From contig NZ_JACOPV010000001.1 of assembly GCF_016881005.1 (NCBI RefSeq), forward strand, positions 432,468-496,467: a DNA stretch of 64,000 bases. Direction: 5' to 3'. The DNA comes from Pseudomonas arcuscaelestis. GTDB taxonomy: Bacteria; Pseudomonadota; Gammaproteobacteria; Pseudomonadales; Pseudomonadaceae. Below, piece after piece: positions 30,311-41,804 of the stretch (position 1 is its first letter; every line of letters starts with the position of its first letter). The position numbers and the translations under genes were made by a program. Under the pieces are notes generated by a model. It was not told the DNA's origin, did no database searches, and worked only from the letters and a program-made list of their open reading frames with translations.

Positions 30311-31930
30311 ATGTCAGCTGCCATTTCTGTGCTGCGCCACTTGCTCTACCGTCCCTGGTTACTGGCCACACTTGCGGCTTCGGCCAGCGCAATCTTGTTG
30401 CTGCTCGCCAGCATCGGTGTGGCCATGCATCAGATGCAGTTGAGTGAAAGCGACCAGATGAACGCCAAAGGCGAGCGTTTTCTCGAGCGTTTGGAGCAGA
30501 TTTTCGGGCAACTGCGCGAGGGTGTTGACCAACTGGAGGCGCAACCGCTTCGGGGTTGTGATGCAGCCATGCTCAATGCCTTGCAGATGGTTGGGTTCAA
30601 CTATCGCTTCGTCTATGAAGCAGCTTATGTTGATGGCACGGTGGCCTGCTCCAATCGAATTGGCCAGCGCACCATCAGCCCTTTGCGACCTCCGGATATT
30701 CATGGGCCGACCTATAGCTATTGGTTGAACACCACAACTGAGCCAGATGACAACATTGCAGCGCTGATGCTGGGTCGTGGAAAATTCCTGGTAGCTACCT
30801 CGCGCGGACATTTGACGGATGTAGTCGATCTACCCCCGGACGGTAGCTTGCTGGTGGTTCTGGATAACGGCACGCGGGCCGTGCCGGTGCTGGGTCCTCC
30901 GCAGGTATGGCCGCCTTCGGCGGACTGGCCACCGAAATCCAAGGACTCGCTGCTGGAACTGCCCGATCGACTGGTTTACCTGATGCCTACCAAGTCGCCT
31001 GATTATGAGTTGGCGTTGATCGTGCCGCGTGCCAGTTTGCCGCTGAAAATGAACGGGGTGTTGTGGCTGCTTTTTCCCGGCAGCCTGGTGTTAGCGTGGT
31101 GCCTGGGTTGGTTGGTGCTGCAGTTGGTACGTCAGCGGCGTTCGATGAGCTCCGAACTGCAGGGCGCGCTGCGTCGGGGCGAATTGCAGGTGCTGTACCA
31201 GCCGATCTTCGAGCTCAATAGCCGTCGCTGTGTCGGGGCTGAGGCGTTGGTGCGCTGGCGTCGACCGGACGGCACTTTGACCAGCCCAGACCTATTTATT
31301 CCGCTGGCGGAAAACACCGGGCAGATTCGACCGATCACTGACTTCGTGTTGCAGCGGGTGCTTGAACAGTTAGGACAACTTCTACGATCCAATCGGCAGT
31401 TGTATGTATCGGTCAATTTGGCCGCTTGTGACGTGATGGTGCCTCGGATTGGCAGAGTGGCTGCACGTTTACTGGCAATGCACCATGTCTCTGCCAGTCA
31501 GATTGCGTTCGAAGTTACCGAGCGCGGCCTGATCGACGTCGTGGTCGCTCGTGACAACCTGCAGTCCTTGCGGGCGTGCGGCCACCAGGTATTAATCGAT
31601 GACTTTGGTACAGGTTATTGCAGCCTTGCTTACTTGCAGACGCTTCCGGTGGACTGCCTGAAGATCGATAAGGCTTTTATCGACGCACTTGGACATGATG
31701 CGGCCAGCAGCGGCGTGGCCCCTCACATCATTCGAATGGCGCATGCCTTGCAGTTGCGGGTTATAGCGGAAGGCATCGAATATGAAGACCAGGCCTTGCT
31801 GCTCAACAGCGAAGGTGTCGATTATGGCCAGGGCTGGCTGTTTGCACATCCGCTTAGCGCCCGCCAGTTCGTGGAATTGATTACCCGAGGGCGGCGCATG
31901 GCGCCGCGACGGATCGACGATGAAGCCTGA
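30311..31930 (+). CDS. Membrane EAL c-di-GMP phosphodiesterase with CSS-type periplasmic sensor
   Basis: A 539-aa protein with a helix at about 15-40, a periplasmic domain (about 42-245) and a second helix (about 250-274), followed by an EAL domain (about 280-530). Catalytic marks are intact: EALVRW (312-314 for EAL), NLAACD, FEVTERG, DDFGTGYCSL, KIDKAF and EGIE. The sensor has a Cys near 83 and CSN near 113-115, close to the CSS motif of redox-regulated phosphodiesterases that respond to the DsbA/DsbB system, but with Asn for the second Ser. It lies after ampDh2 and convergent with kinB. I do not know a gene name. Confidence 0.88.
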   Translation: MSAAISVLRHLLYRPWLLATLAASASAILLLLASIGVAMHQMQLSESDQMNAKGERFLERLEQIFGQLREGVDQLEAQPLRGCDAAMLNALQMVGFNYRFVYEAAYVDGTVACSNRIGQRTISPLRPPDIHGPTYSYWLNTTTEPDDNIAALMLGRGKFLVATSRGHLTDVVDLPPDGSLLVVLDNGTRAVPVLGPPQVWPPSADWPPKSKDSLLELPDRLVYLMPTKSPDYELALIVPRASLPLKMNGVLWLLFPGSLVLAWCLGWLVLQLVRQRRSMSSELQGALRRGELQVLYQPIFELNSRRCVGAEALVRWRRPDGTLTSPDLFIPLAENTGQIRPITDFVLQRVLEQLGQLLRSNRQLYVSVNLAACDVMVPRIGRVAARLLAMHHVSASQIAFEVTERGLIDVVVARDNLQSLRACGHQVLIDDFGTGYCSLAYLQTLPVDCLKIDKAFIDALGHDAASSGVAPHIIRMAHALQLRVIAEGIEYEDQALLLNSEGVDYGQGWLFAHPLSARQFVELITRGRRMAPRRIDDEA

Positions 31931-31945
31931 TGATGCTGTGCGGCT

Positions 31946-33729
31946 TCAAACGGGCAAGGCCATGTAGAACTGAGTGCCTTGCCCAGGGCGGGAATAAACA
32001 CCCATACGCCCGCCATGCAATTGAACAATTTCCTTGCACAGTGCCAGTCCCAGACCCGCTCCCCCTTTTTTACGACCTACCTGCACGAACGGCTCAAATA
32101 TCCGTCCCTGCTGGCTATAGGCGATACCTTCACCGTTGTCTTCAATGCTGATGATGACCCGTTCCGCTTGCCGCCTGGCATGCAGGCGAATACTGCCGGC
32201 CACAGGGGTGTGGCGAACGGCGTTGTCGAGAAGATTGTCGATGACCCGATCCAGTTGCGCAGGATCGGCCTGGATATGTGGTAGCGGCGTAGCCAATTCC
32301 ACTTGAAGCTCGATTTGCTTGTCACTGGCGGGGCCGGCAAATCGAGTGCAGGCTCGGGCCAGTAACTCGTCGACAGCGCAGGGCATCAATTCCAGCTTTT
32401 GCTGCCCACTTTGGTAGCGGGAGAAGTTCAGCAGGTCATTTATCAGTTGAGTCAGACGCTGCATTTCTTCACCGATGGTATCGAGCAGGTCGGTCTCTCG
32501 CGCTTGCGCTGGGAAGGTCAGCCGCTCTCGCAGCAGCCCGAAGGCCATATGCATTCCCGTGACCGGGGTCCGCAGTTCGTGAGAAGCACGTAGGACGAAT
32601 TCGCTGCGTACTCGCTCGAAGATGCGTTGCTCAGTAACGTCGTTAAGCACCATGACCGCACCCAGGATCTGTCCGTCAGGATGACATATAGGGGTCATAC
32701 GATAGGCCAGCAGCCGCGGCTCGTCATCGATCTCCAGGCTCAGGTCTTCAGGTACCCGGTCCAGACTGGCGCCGCGAAGCACCCGTTGCAGCTGTTCCTC
32801 CAGGTCCGGTCGCTGCAACGCGTCACTAAGGCTGGCACCCAGGCGGCTGTCGTCCCAGCTCAGTTGGCGACGGGCAACGGGGTTGATGTGCTCAAGGTGG
32901 CCTTGGCGATCAATGATCAATAGACCGTCATCGATGCTGTCGAGTACTGCTTGCAGGCGCTGCTGGCCAGTGAGCATTTCGTCGATGTTGGTTGCCTGAT
33001 GCTTGCTCAAGGCTTCAGCCATCAAACCGAAGCGCCGAGTCAGTTGGTTGATCTCAAGCGCACGGGCCGTCGGCAAGGTGATTTTGAAGTCGCCCTGGCC
33101 TATCTGGTCAGCCGCTTTGGCCAGAGCCTCGATAGGTTGCCCGAAGCGTCGAGCCAGACTATGGGCGGTGACAAAGCCCAGGATTAGTACGCTTAAACCC
33201 ACCAGACCGAGCAGCGCCGAGATCATCAAGGCGCGTTCATAGCTGCGTTGTTCATTGTCATTGATGTGTTCAAGCGCCCGCTTGTGAGCATCGACCAAAC
33301 TGCTGCGCAGCAACCCGAATGCGTTGCCTAGCGGTTGATCGGGCCCCAGGCCATGGGCAGGAACGGGGGTGCTGTTAAAGGTCTCGAGGTAGTGCTGATA
33401 AAGGGCATTGGTACCGACGAAGCCGGCGTCGGCGTCATGGCTTTTACCCCGTTTGATCCCTTCGTCCAACAACTTCTGAAACTGCGCCTGCACATTGCCA
33501 AGGGCGTTCATATCGGCTGTTTCGTTCAGCATCAACGTCAGCTGTTCGCCAAGGTTTTGTCGTAGCTTCAGACCCAGATCCAAAGTGGCGGCGTTTTCGC
33601 GGATCAGCGCTTGCTGGGTGTTAGCCATCTGCAAAACACTGACCAGACCCAGCAACAAGCCAAACAGCGCTACTGTAATCAGCGCCGAAATGCTGAGAAA
33701 AAGCTGCGAACGCAGCTTCATCGACCATT

Positions 33730-33733
<4 letters not shown>
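31946..33733 (-). CDS. kinB: Sensor histidine kinase KinB
   Basis: A membrane kinase of 595 aa, the same length as P. aeruginosa KinB. Two helices (about 12-35 and 168-190) flank a periplasmic sensor; then HAMP (about 190-245), PAS (about 255-370) and the kinase core with phosphorylated His385 in RASHELRTP, N-box NLLDNAVRH and G boxes. KinB phosphorylates AlgB and in P. aeruginosa opposes alginate production and affects virulence. Its ATG overlaps the algB stop by 4 bases (ATGA), so the two are coupled. Confidence 0.94.
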
Positions 33734-35076
<1,343 letters not shown>

Positions 35077-35285
35077 TTCCTACGCTCCTTTTAGAATGAT
35101 CTTTACTTAGTGCCGGAGAAATCGGGCAAGTTGCATGCTTTTTTCTGATTTATTCCGATCACTGCATGGTAGCTCCTGTCGATACACATATCTAACTCCT
35201 TGAAAACTTTAGAGTGATCTCCTTTGTAGGACCTTACAGCCCACCCTGCTGTCCAAAGGTTTTGTACTCTGTAGGAGGTTTTCCC

Positions 35286-36122
35286 ATGGCTGCTCCTTAC
35301 CGACTGGCAGTTGCTGCTGCCATGTTGCTTTCGCTACCCCTGGCTGTTTGTGCCGCAGAATCCCTCCCTGCCCCCATTCAACAAGCGCGGCTGGAGGGCG
35401 GGCTGCAAACTGCGCTGGCACTGAATCGGCTGCTCAATCCCTACAAGATAGACGTGCGAGTGGAAGAAAAGACCGCGTACCTGCAGGGCGAAGTCGAAAA
35501 CCAAGTTGAACGGCAACTGGCCGAGCAGGTTGCCCGGGCGACCCGGGGTATTGAAAGCGTTGAGAACAATCTGCAGGTCAATGCCGAGCTGGTCGAACAG
35601 CCTCTGGAGCGACGGGCGTATGCCCAACGGTTGGAGGACGCGACGCTGGCTTCAATCATTCAGGCACGCTTGTTGTGGAGTACCCATACCCAGGCGGTAC
35701 CTATAGAAGTAGAAAGCCGCGACGGTGTGGTGACCTTGCGAGGCCAGGTGAACAGTGCCGAGGCCAAGGAATTGGCGGGCGTACTGGCGGGTTCCACAGA
35801 GGGGGTGTTTTTGCTCAACAACCTGATCAGCCTCAGCGCCGCCGATATGGCCAAGCTGCGAGAGGAGCAGCAACAAGTTCGGATCGACCCACAACTTAGT
35901 GATGCCTGGATCAACGACAAGATCCAGACCAGCTTTATGTACAGCCGAAACCTTGACGGCCCGAATATCAAAGTTGCCACTCAAGATGGCGTCGTACGCC
36001 TGTCTGGCGAGGTAGTCAGCAGTGAGCAGAAAACCATTGCGGTCGAGGTTGCACGGCAAATTCGTGGCGTTAGAGGTGTCGACGCAGACATGCTCAAAAT
36101 CGCCAGCAAAGTCTCAGGCTAA
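35286..36122 (+). CDS. Periplasmic protein with several BON domains
   Basis: A 278-aa secreted protein: signal peptide to about CAA (residue 23), then repeated BON-like units at about 30-95, 105-185 and 205-275, each with a beta element and a V/L-x-L-x-G-x-V pattern (YLQGEVEN, TLRGQVNS, RLSGEVVS). BON proteins, as in OsmY, bind membranes or phospholipids in envelope stress. The GTAGGAGG ribosome site at 35271-35278 sets the start at 35286. Divergent from algB. Confidence 0.82.
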   Translation: MAAPYRLAVAAAMLLSLPLAVCAAESLPAPIQQARLEGGLQTALALNRLLNPYKIDVRVEEKTAYLQGEVENQVERQLAEQVARATRGIESVENNLQVNAELVEQPLERRAYAQRLEDATLASIIQARLLWSTHTQAVPIEVESRDGVVTLRGQVNSAEAKELAGVLAGSTEGVFLLNNLISLSAADMAKLREEQQQVRIDPQLSDAWINDKIQTSFMYSRNLDGPNIKVATQDGVVRLSGEVVSSEQKTIAVEVARQIRGVRGVDADMLKIASKVSG

Positions 36123-36294
36123 TCATGCAAATCGCACGGCCCCATAGCGAGCATCGTGCAGGATACGCACCAAGTAATTTGCTCTTATTTTTTAAGTTAT
36201 TGATTTATATAGAAAATATTCAAATTCGTCGACTGGCATGCACTCTGCAATAACTACTGCAAGACAACAATGAATGCAGCAGGAGGAGCACGGC

Positions 36295-36776
<482 letters not shown>

Positions 36777-37539
36777 ACAAACACAGGTACCGAGTGGCTT
36801 TGCCATTCACGTACATATATAGAAGCTGAACCTTTTTCCGTTTCACGCTTCTATGTTGCACCCGCCCGAGGACGGTAGGTGCATGACCAAGGGGTCGGGC
36901 AGCTTTGATTGTTTCAGGATCGGAGAGGCCTAGGGGTACAGGGAGTGCCTCCGACGAGGGCCGGGTCAGGTGAAGCGATAGCGGAAGTTTCAGGTCGAAC
37001 AACTGCCTTTCAGGCAAGGTGTTTGATCTGGCTTCCGTATCGCTTTGGACATCGATCGTTAGCTATCTATTTTCTCGAGTTTCCCCGCCAGACGTACGCA
37101 GGCACATTTTCATCCGACCGTACATCGATATTTTTTTACCCTGCCAGGGGTACTTGATCGATGCGCTTTCACGCATTCGGATTGTCGAACAACCGTATTT
37201 TCCACTCAGGAGGATACGTCTAAATCGGCCTAAATGTGGCGCTTTGGTCATCGTCGGAATTCCGAACGCGCTCTAAGAAGCCCTCTGGGACGCTCGTTTT
37301 GGTGTAAAAAGGTCATGCCGATTCGGCATGGGGTAGTCGTTTACGGCATTAGACGCCCCCCCCTCACGTGGGAATAGTTGCGCCTTTTTTCGCTGGGTCG
37401 AACGTTCCTACGCTCGCCTGCGGTGACCTTCTACGGAGTCATCTGTCGATAACCATTCACGATCAAAATGACGCTTCAACAGGTCTAGGTCGCGGTTGTT
37501 AGTCAGACGCCCGTGTCCACTTGAAGAAAAGGTAACGAC
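36777..37539. other. Long intergenic region upstream of gltP, no gene recognised
   Basis: 763 bases without a convincing coding frame on either strand. It holds a perfect 7-bp inverted repeat CATGCCG/CGGCATG (37314-37330) and several AT-rich patches. It is longer than needed for a gltP leader, so an unrecognised small RNA or an upstream regulatory region is possible. I could not match any known RNA by eye. Confidence 0.5.
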
Positions 37540-38871
37540 ATGAAGAAGGCAAAGCTAAGCCTCGCCTGGCAGATCCTCATCGGTCTGGTTCTGGGGATTG
37601 CAATCGGCGCTTTACTGAATCATTTCAGTGCAGAAAAGGCATGGTGGATCAGTAACGTCCTGCAACCTGCTGGGGACATCTTCATTCGCCTGATCAAGAT
37701 GATCGTCATCCCAATCGTGATTTCGTCACTGATTGTGGGTATCGCCGGGGTAGGCGACGCGAAAAAGTTGGGTAGTATCGGTCTGAAGACCATCATTTAC
37801 TTTGAGGTGGTTACTACCATCGCAATCGTAGTGGGTTTGGTTCTGGCCAACCTGTTCCACCCGGGTGCAGGTATCGACATGAGTACCCTGGGTACCGTCG
37901 ATATCTCCAAATACCAGGCTACTGCGGCCGAGGTTCAGCATGAACACGCGTTCATCGAGACTATCCTCAACCTGATTCCGTCGAACATCTTCGCAGCGCT
38001 GATGCGTGGCGAAATGCTGCCGATCATCTTCTTCTCGGTATTGTTTGGTCTTGGCTTGTCGAGCCTGCAGGCAGACATCCGCGACCCATTGGTGAAAACC
38101 TTCCAGGGCGTCTCCGAAGCCATGTTCAAGGTCACTCACATGATCATGAACTACGCGCCAATCGGTGTGTTCGCGTTGATCGCCGTGACCGTAGCCAACT
38201 TTGGCTTTGCCTCGCTGCTGCCGTTGGCCAAGCTGGTGTTGCTGGTGTACTTCGCCATCGCCTTCTTCGCCTTCATGGTCCTTGGCCTGATCGCCCGCCT
38301 GTTTGGCTTCTCGGTGATCAAGCTGATGCGCATCTTCAAGGATGAGTTGGTCCTGGCCTACTCCACTGCCAGCTCCGAGACCGTGTTGCCGCGTGTGATC
38401 GAGAAGATGGAAGCCTACGGTGCGCCGAAAGCCATCTGCAGCTTCGTGGTCCCGACCGGCTACTCGTTCAACCTTGACGGCTCTACCTTGTACCAGAGCA
38501 TCGCGGCCATCTTCATTGCCCAGCTGTATGGCATCGACCTGTCGATCAGCCAGCAATTGCTTCTGGTTCTGACCCTGATGGTTACCTCCAAGGGCATCGC
38601 CGGTGTACCGGGTGTTTCCTTCGTGGTTCTGTTGGCCACCCTGGGCAGCGTCGGTATTCCGCTGGAAGGCCTGGCATTCATCGCCGGTGTCGACCGTGTC
38701 ATGGACATGGCCCGTACCGCACTGAACGTGATCGGTAACGCTCTGGCCGTACTGGTTATTGCACGCTGGGAAGGCATGTACGACGACGCCAAAGGTCAGC
38801 GCTACTGGAACTCGCTGCCGCACTGGCGCAGCAAAGAAGCTGTTCCTGCTGGCAAGACGGCCAACGATTAA
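37540..38871 (+). CDS. gltP: Proton/glutamate symporter GltP
   Basis: A 443-aa DAACS-family (SLC1-like) transporter for glutamate and aspartate. It has the usual multiple helices and hairpin loops, with the serine-rich region TASSETVLPRV (near 275), the FNLDGSTLYQS motif of helix 7 (about 307-317) and GIAGVPGVSFVVL (near 355). AAAGG precedes the start. A strong terminator follows. Confidence 0.94.
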   Translation: MKKAKLSLAWQILIGLVLGIAIGALLNHFSAEKAWWISNVLQPAGDIFIRLIKMIVIPIVISSLIVGIAGVGDAKKLGSIGLKTIIYFEVVTTIAIVVGLVLANLFHPGAGIDMSTLGTVDISKYQATAAEVQHEHAFIETILNLIPSNIFAALMRGEMLPIIFFSVLFGLGLSSLQADIRDPLVKTFQGVSEAMFKVTHMIMNYAPIGVFALIAVTVANFGFASLLPLAKLVLLVYFAIAFFAFMVLGLIARLFGFSVIKLMRIFKDELVLAYSTASSETVLPRVIEKMEAYGAPKAICSFVVPTGYSFNLDGSTLYQSIAAIFIAQLYGIDLSISQQLLLVLTLMVTSKGIAGVPGVSFVVLLATLGSVGIPLEGLAFIAGVDRVMDMARTALNVIGNALAVLVIARWEGMYDDAKGQRYWNSLPHWRSKEAVPAGKTAND

Positions 38872-38894
38872 GATATCGCCTGGCTGACTGAATG

Positions 38895-38919
38895 AGCCCC
38901 GACCTGGTCGGGGCTTTTT
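38895..38919 (+). terminator. Intrinsic terminator of gltP
   Basis: AGCCCCGACC and GGTCGGGGCT form a 10-bp stem followed by T5, 24 bases after the stop. Confidence 0.9.
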
Positions 38920-39021
38920 CGTTGTTGGCGGTGCCCTGCTCCACGATCGGCCCTTCTTGCAGCGGTGCATTGCGCGACCTCTGCCGTTATCATTCGTCGC
39001 AACTTTGTGGGGGAACAACGG

Positions 39022-40251
39022 ATGCTTAACGGCCTTTGGCTTGGTTTTTTCTTGGTCGCAGCCGTCTCAGCGCTGGCGCAATGGCTGATAGGCGGTAATG
39101 CCGGGATCTTTGCCGCAATGGTTGAAAGTATTTTTGCCATGGCCAAACTGTCGGTTGAAGTCATGGTCTTGCTGTTTGGCACCTTGACCCTCTGGCTAGG
39201 CTTTCTGAAGATTGCCGAAAAGGCGGGCATTGTCGATTGGCTGGCCAAGGTTCTCGGTCCGCTCTTCGCCCGTCTGATGCCCGAAGTTCCACCCGGTCAC
39301 CCGGCACTGGGTCTGATCACCTTGAACTTCGCCGCCAATGGCCTGGGCTTGGACAACGCCGCCACACCCATTGGCCTCAAGGCTATGCGCGCTCTGCAGG
39401 AGCTCAACCCCAGCTCGACCACGGCCAGCAATGCGCAAATTCTTTTCCTGGTGCTCAATGCGTCTTCTTTGACGCTGCTGCCGGTGACTATCTTCATGTA
39501 TCGCGCCCAGCAAGGCGCCACCGATCCGACCCTGGTATTTCTGCCAATCCTGCTGGCGACCAGTGCTTCGACCCTGGTGGGTCTACTTTCGGTCGCGGTG
39601 ATGCAACGCCTGCGTCTTTGGGACCCGGTAGTCCTGGCGTATCTGATTCCTGGCGCCCTCATGCTGGGTGGTTTCATGGCTTTTCTCGGCACCCTTTCGG
39701 CCACCGCCTTGGCCGGGTTGTCGTCGATCCTGGGCAACCTCACCTTGTTCGGCTTGATCATCCTGTTTCTGGTGATTGGTGCGTTCAAGCGGGTGAAGGT
39801 GTACGAAACCTTCGTGGAAGGCGCCAAGGAGGGCTTTGACGTCGCCAAAAGCCTGCTGCCCTATCTGGTTGCCATGCTCTGCGCAGTCGGCGTGCTGCGC
39901 GCCTCAGGGGCTCTGGAGCTGAGCCTGGATGGCATCCGACACGTGGTTGAATGGCTGGGCATGGATACGCGCTTTGTCGAAGGCTTGCCTACTGCACTGG
40001 TCAAGCCCTTCTCTGGCAGTGCCGCTCGGGCGATGTTGATCGAAACCATGCAAACCCATGGCGTCGACAGCTTCCCGGCACTGGTGGCCGCGACTATCCA
40101 GGGCAGTACAGAGACCACCTTCTATGTACTGGCAGTCTACTTTGGTGCTGTCGGCATTCAGCGTGCCCGCCATGCGGTGGGCTGCGCCTTGCTTGCCGAG
40201 TTGTCCGGGGTTATCGCGGCTATCTGTGTCTGCTACTGGTTCTTTGCCTGA
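39022..40251 (+). CDS. SpmA/SpmB-like nucleoside-recognition (Gate) membrane protein
   Basis: A 409-aa polytopic protein in which the N-terminal half resembles spore maturation protein A (GLDNAATPIGLKAM) and the C-terminal half SpmB (KPFSGSAARAMLIE, GSTETTFYVLAVYFG). Such fused SpmAB/YjiH-type proteins occur widely in non-sporulating bacteria; the cargo is unknown. The ATG at 39022 follows a G-rich ribosome site; upstream in-frame codons are not supported. The 3' end overlaps the convergent lipoprotein gene by 19 bases. Confidence 0.85.
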   Translation: MLNGLWLGFFLVAAVSALAQWLIGGNAGIFAAMVESIFAMAKLSVEVMVLLFGTLTLWLGFLKIAEKAGIVDWLAKVLGPLFARLMPEVPPGHPALGLITLNFAANGLGLDNAATPIGLKAMRALQELNPSSTTASNAQILFLVLNASSLTLLPVTIFMYRAQQGATDPTLVFLPILLATSASTLVGLLSVAVMQRLRLWDPVVLAYLIPGALMLGGFMAFLGTLSATALAGLSSILGNLTLFGLIILFLVIGAFKRVKVYETFVEGAKEGFDVAKSLLPYLVAMLCAVGVLRASGALELSLDGIRHVVEWLGMDTRFVEGLPTALVKPFSGSAARAMLIETMQTHGVDSFPALVAATIQGSTETTFYVLAVYFGAVGIQRARHAVGCALLAELSGVIAAICVCYWFFA

Positions 40252-40868
40252 ACCTGCGCTCGGTTGGCCTGGGCCACGGTCCAGTCCACCAGTTGCGCCA
40301 TTAGCCTGTCACTGGCAGCGGCAAAGCCACTGACCACTGCTGGTATTTGCTTGTCGCTGAGCGGCTGGCGCACTTCAAAGCGCCGGCTGGCAAGGATGCG
40401 CTGGTCGCGCCCTTGCACCAGGCGTGCGTCGTAGCGGATCACCACCATCACCCCCTCGGCACTGTATTCGCTCTGGAATGCCTGGAGTTCACCCGCCAAT
40501 TCATAATCGGCCTGCAGGTTGCTGTCGTCGGCACTGAGCCGGGGTACGCGGCCATCACTTTGGAAGGCATCGAGCATGCGGTTGCGTAGCAACAGGGGTG
40601 CCGGGTCACTCCAGCGTGCCCCCTTATAGTGACTGATCAAATCACCCTGTGGCACCACGGCAATCTTTGGGTTGTTCAGGGCATCACTGGCCAACGGCTT
40701 GTTCAGACGCAGCGACCAGGTGGCTGCGCTGCTCGCCAGCGCGGGGTGAGCGGCTTGCAACGACGGCAGGCGGTAGACATCGGCAGGCTCTGGCTTGGGC
40801 AGGATTGAGCAGGCACTGCCCAGGCTCAGCGCCACAGCCAGGGCCAAGTAGCGGCAGGTGCGACTCAT
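40233..40868 (-). CDS. ABC-type transport auxiliary lipoprotein (PqiC-like)
   Basis: A 211-aa lipoprotein with a signal ending in LGSAC (Cys near 20) and a domain typical of the PqiC/DUF330 family. It would sit in the outer membrane as partner of the MCE protein. It is last of the four-gene minus-strand operon permease-ATPase-MCE-lipoprotein; its ATG overlaps the MCE gene stop by 4 bases. Confidence 0.85.
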   Translation of the reverse strand: MSRTCRYLALAVALSLGSACSILPKPEPADVYRLPSLQAAHPALASSAATWSLRLNKPLASDALNNPKIAVVPQGDLISHYKGARWSDPAPLLLRNRMLDAFQSDGRVPRLSADDSNLQADYELAGELQAFQSEYSAEGVMVVIRYDARLVQGRDQRILASRRFEVRQPLSDKQIPAVVSGFAAASDRLMAQLVDWTVAQANRAQVQAKNQ

Positions 40869-41803
40869 GGGGTGAACTCCTTGTTAGTGTCACGGCCAAG
40901 CAGGTAACCGCTGGGGTTGGCTTCCAGGCGCTGGGAGATAGCTTTCAACGAATTGAGGGTCTCGCGCAGTTCGCGAATGGCAGGCGCCAGTTGGTTGAGC
41001 CCCTGTGCACCGCCATCAAGAGCTTCACGGTTGTCGTTGAGCAGGCTGTTGATGGTCGCAGTGCTTTGCGCCAGCGACTGCATGGCCAGTTCCGCGCTGC
41101 CGAAGGCCTGCTTGCCCTGGTTACTCAGCAGGCCATTGGCATTGCGCATCAGCTCGCTGGTCTGCTCAAGCATGGAACTGGCTTGACTGCCGATCTGGGC
41201 CAATTGCTGAATCGCGGTACGAATGTCGCCACGCTGTTCGCTGAATGCAGCTGTTGTCTGCTCCAAATGATTCAAGGTGTTGGTCAGGCTGGCGGCGTTG
41301 TCTTCGGAGAACAGCTTGTTGGCGTTGTGCACCAGCATGTTGATATTGGTCAGCAGGTCACTGCCGTCATCAAGCAGGCGAGCAATAGGTGATGGCGATG
41401 CAACGATCACCGGCAGCTTGCCGTCCTTACCCTTGAGCTCGGGACTATGCGGCGTACCGCCGCTGAGCTGGATAAACGAAGTGCCGGTAATGCCGGTCAA
41501 GGTCAGCTTCGCCTTGGTGTCTTCCTTTACCGGTGTATCGGCACTCAAGCGCACCTGGGCCAACACTCGGCGAGGATCCTTGGGATCAAGGCGCAAACTG
41601 GTGACATCCCCCACCTTGATACCGCTGTACTGCACCGAGCTGCCCCGGGACAAACCCGAGACCGCTTCGTTGAAGACCACTTCGTAGTCCTTGAAAGTGC
41701 TGTCGACGCTGGATTTGGTCAGCCATAGGCCAAACAGCATGGCGCCAGCGACCACAATGACTGTGACCAGACCGATCAGCACGTGATGTGCACGGGTTTC
41801 CAT
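40865..41803 (-). CDS. MCE (MlaD-like) substrate-binding protein
   Basis: A 312-aa protein with one N-terminal helix (about 8-28), one MCE domain (about 38-120, VQYSGIKVGDVTSLRL) and a long coiled-coil helical region (about 140-300). This is the layout of periplasm-spanning MCE lipid carriers. AAGGAG before the ATG at 41803 fixes the start; the next gene upstream stops one base before. Confidence 0.9.
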   Translation of the reverse strand: METRAHHVLIGLVTVIVVAGAMLFGLWLTKSSVDSTFKDYEVVFNEAVSGLSRGSSVQYSGIKVGDVTSLRLDPKDPRRVLAQVRLSADTPVKEDTKAKLTLTGITGTSFIQLSGGTPHSPELKGKDGKLPVIVASPSPIARLLDDGSDLLTNINMLVHNANKLFSEDNAASLTNTLNHLEQTTAAFSEQRGDIRTAIQQLAQIGSQASSMLEQTSELMRNANGLLSNQGKQAFGSAELAMQSLAQSTATINSLLNDNREALDGGAQGLNQLAPAIRELRETLNSLKAISQRLEANPSGYLLGRDTNKEFTP

Positions 41804-41804
41804 T

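Noticed and set aside
37726..39018. A 430-codon minus-strand frame opposite gltP
   Set aside because: Its product is His/Gln/Asp-rich low-complexity sequence, typical of an antisense shadow, and it crosses the gltP terminator.
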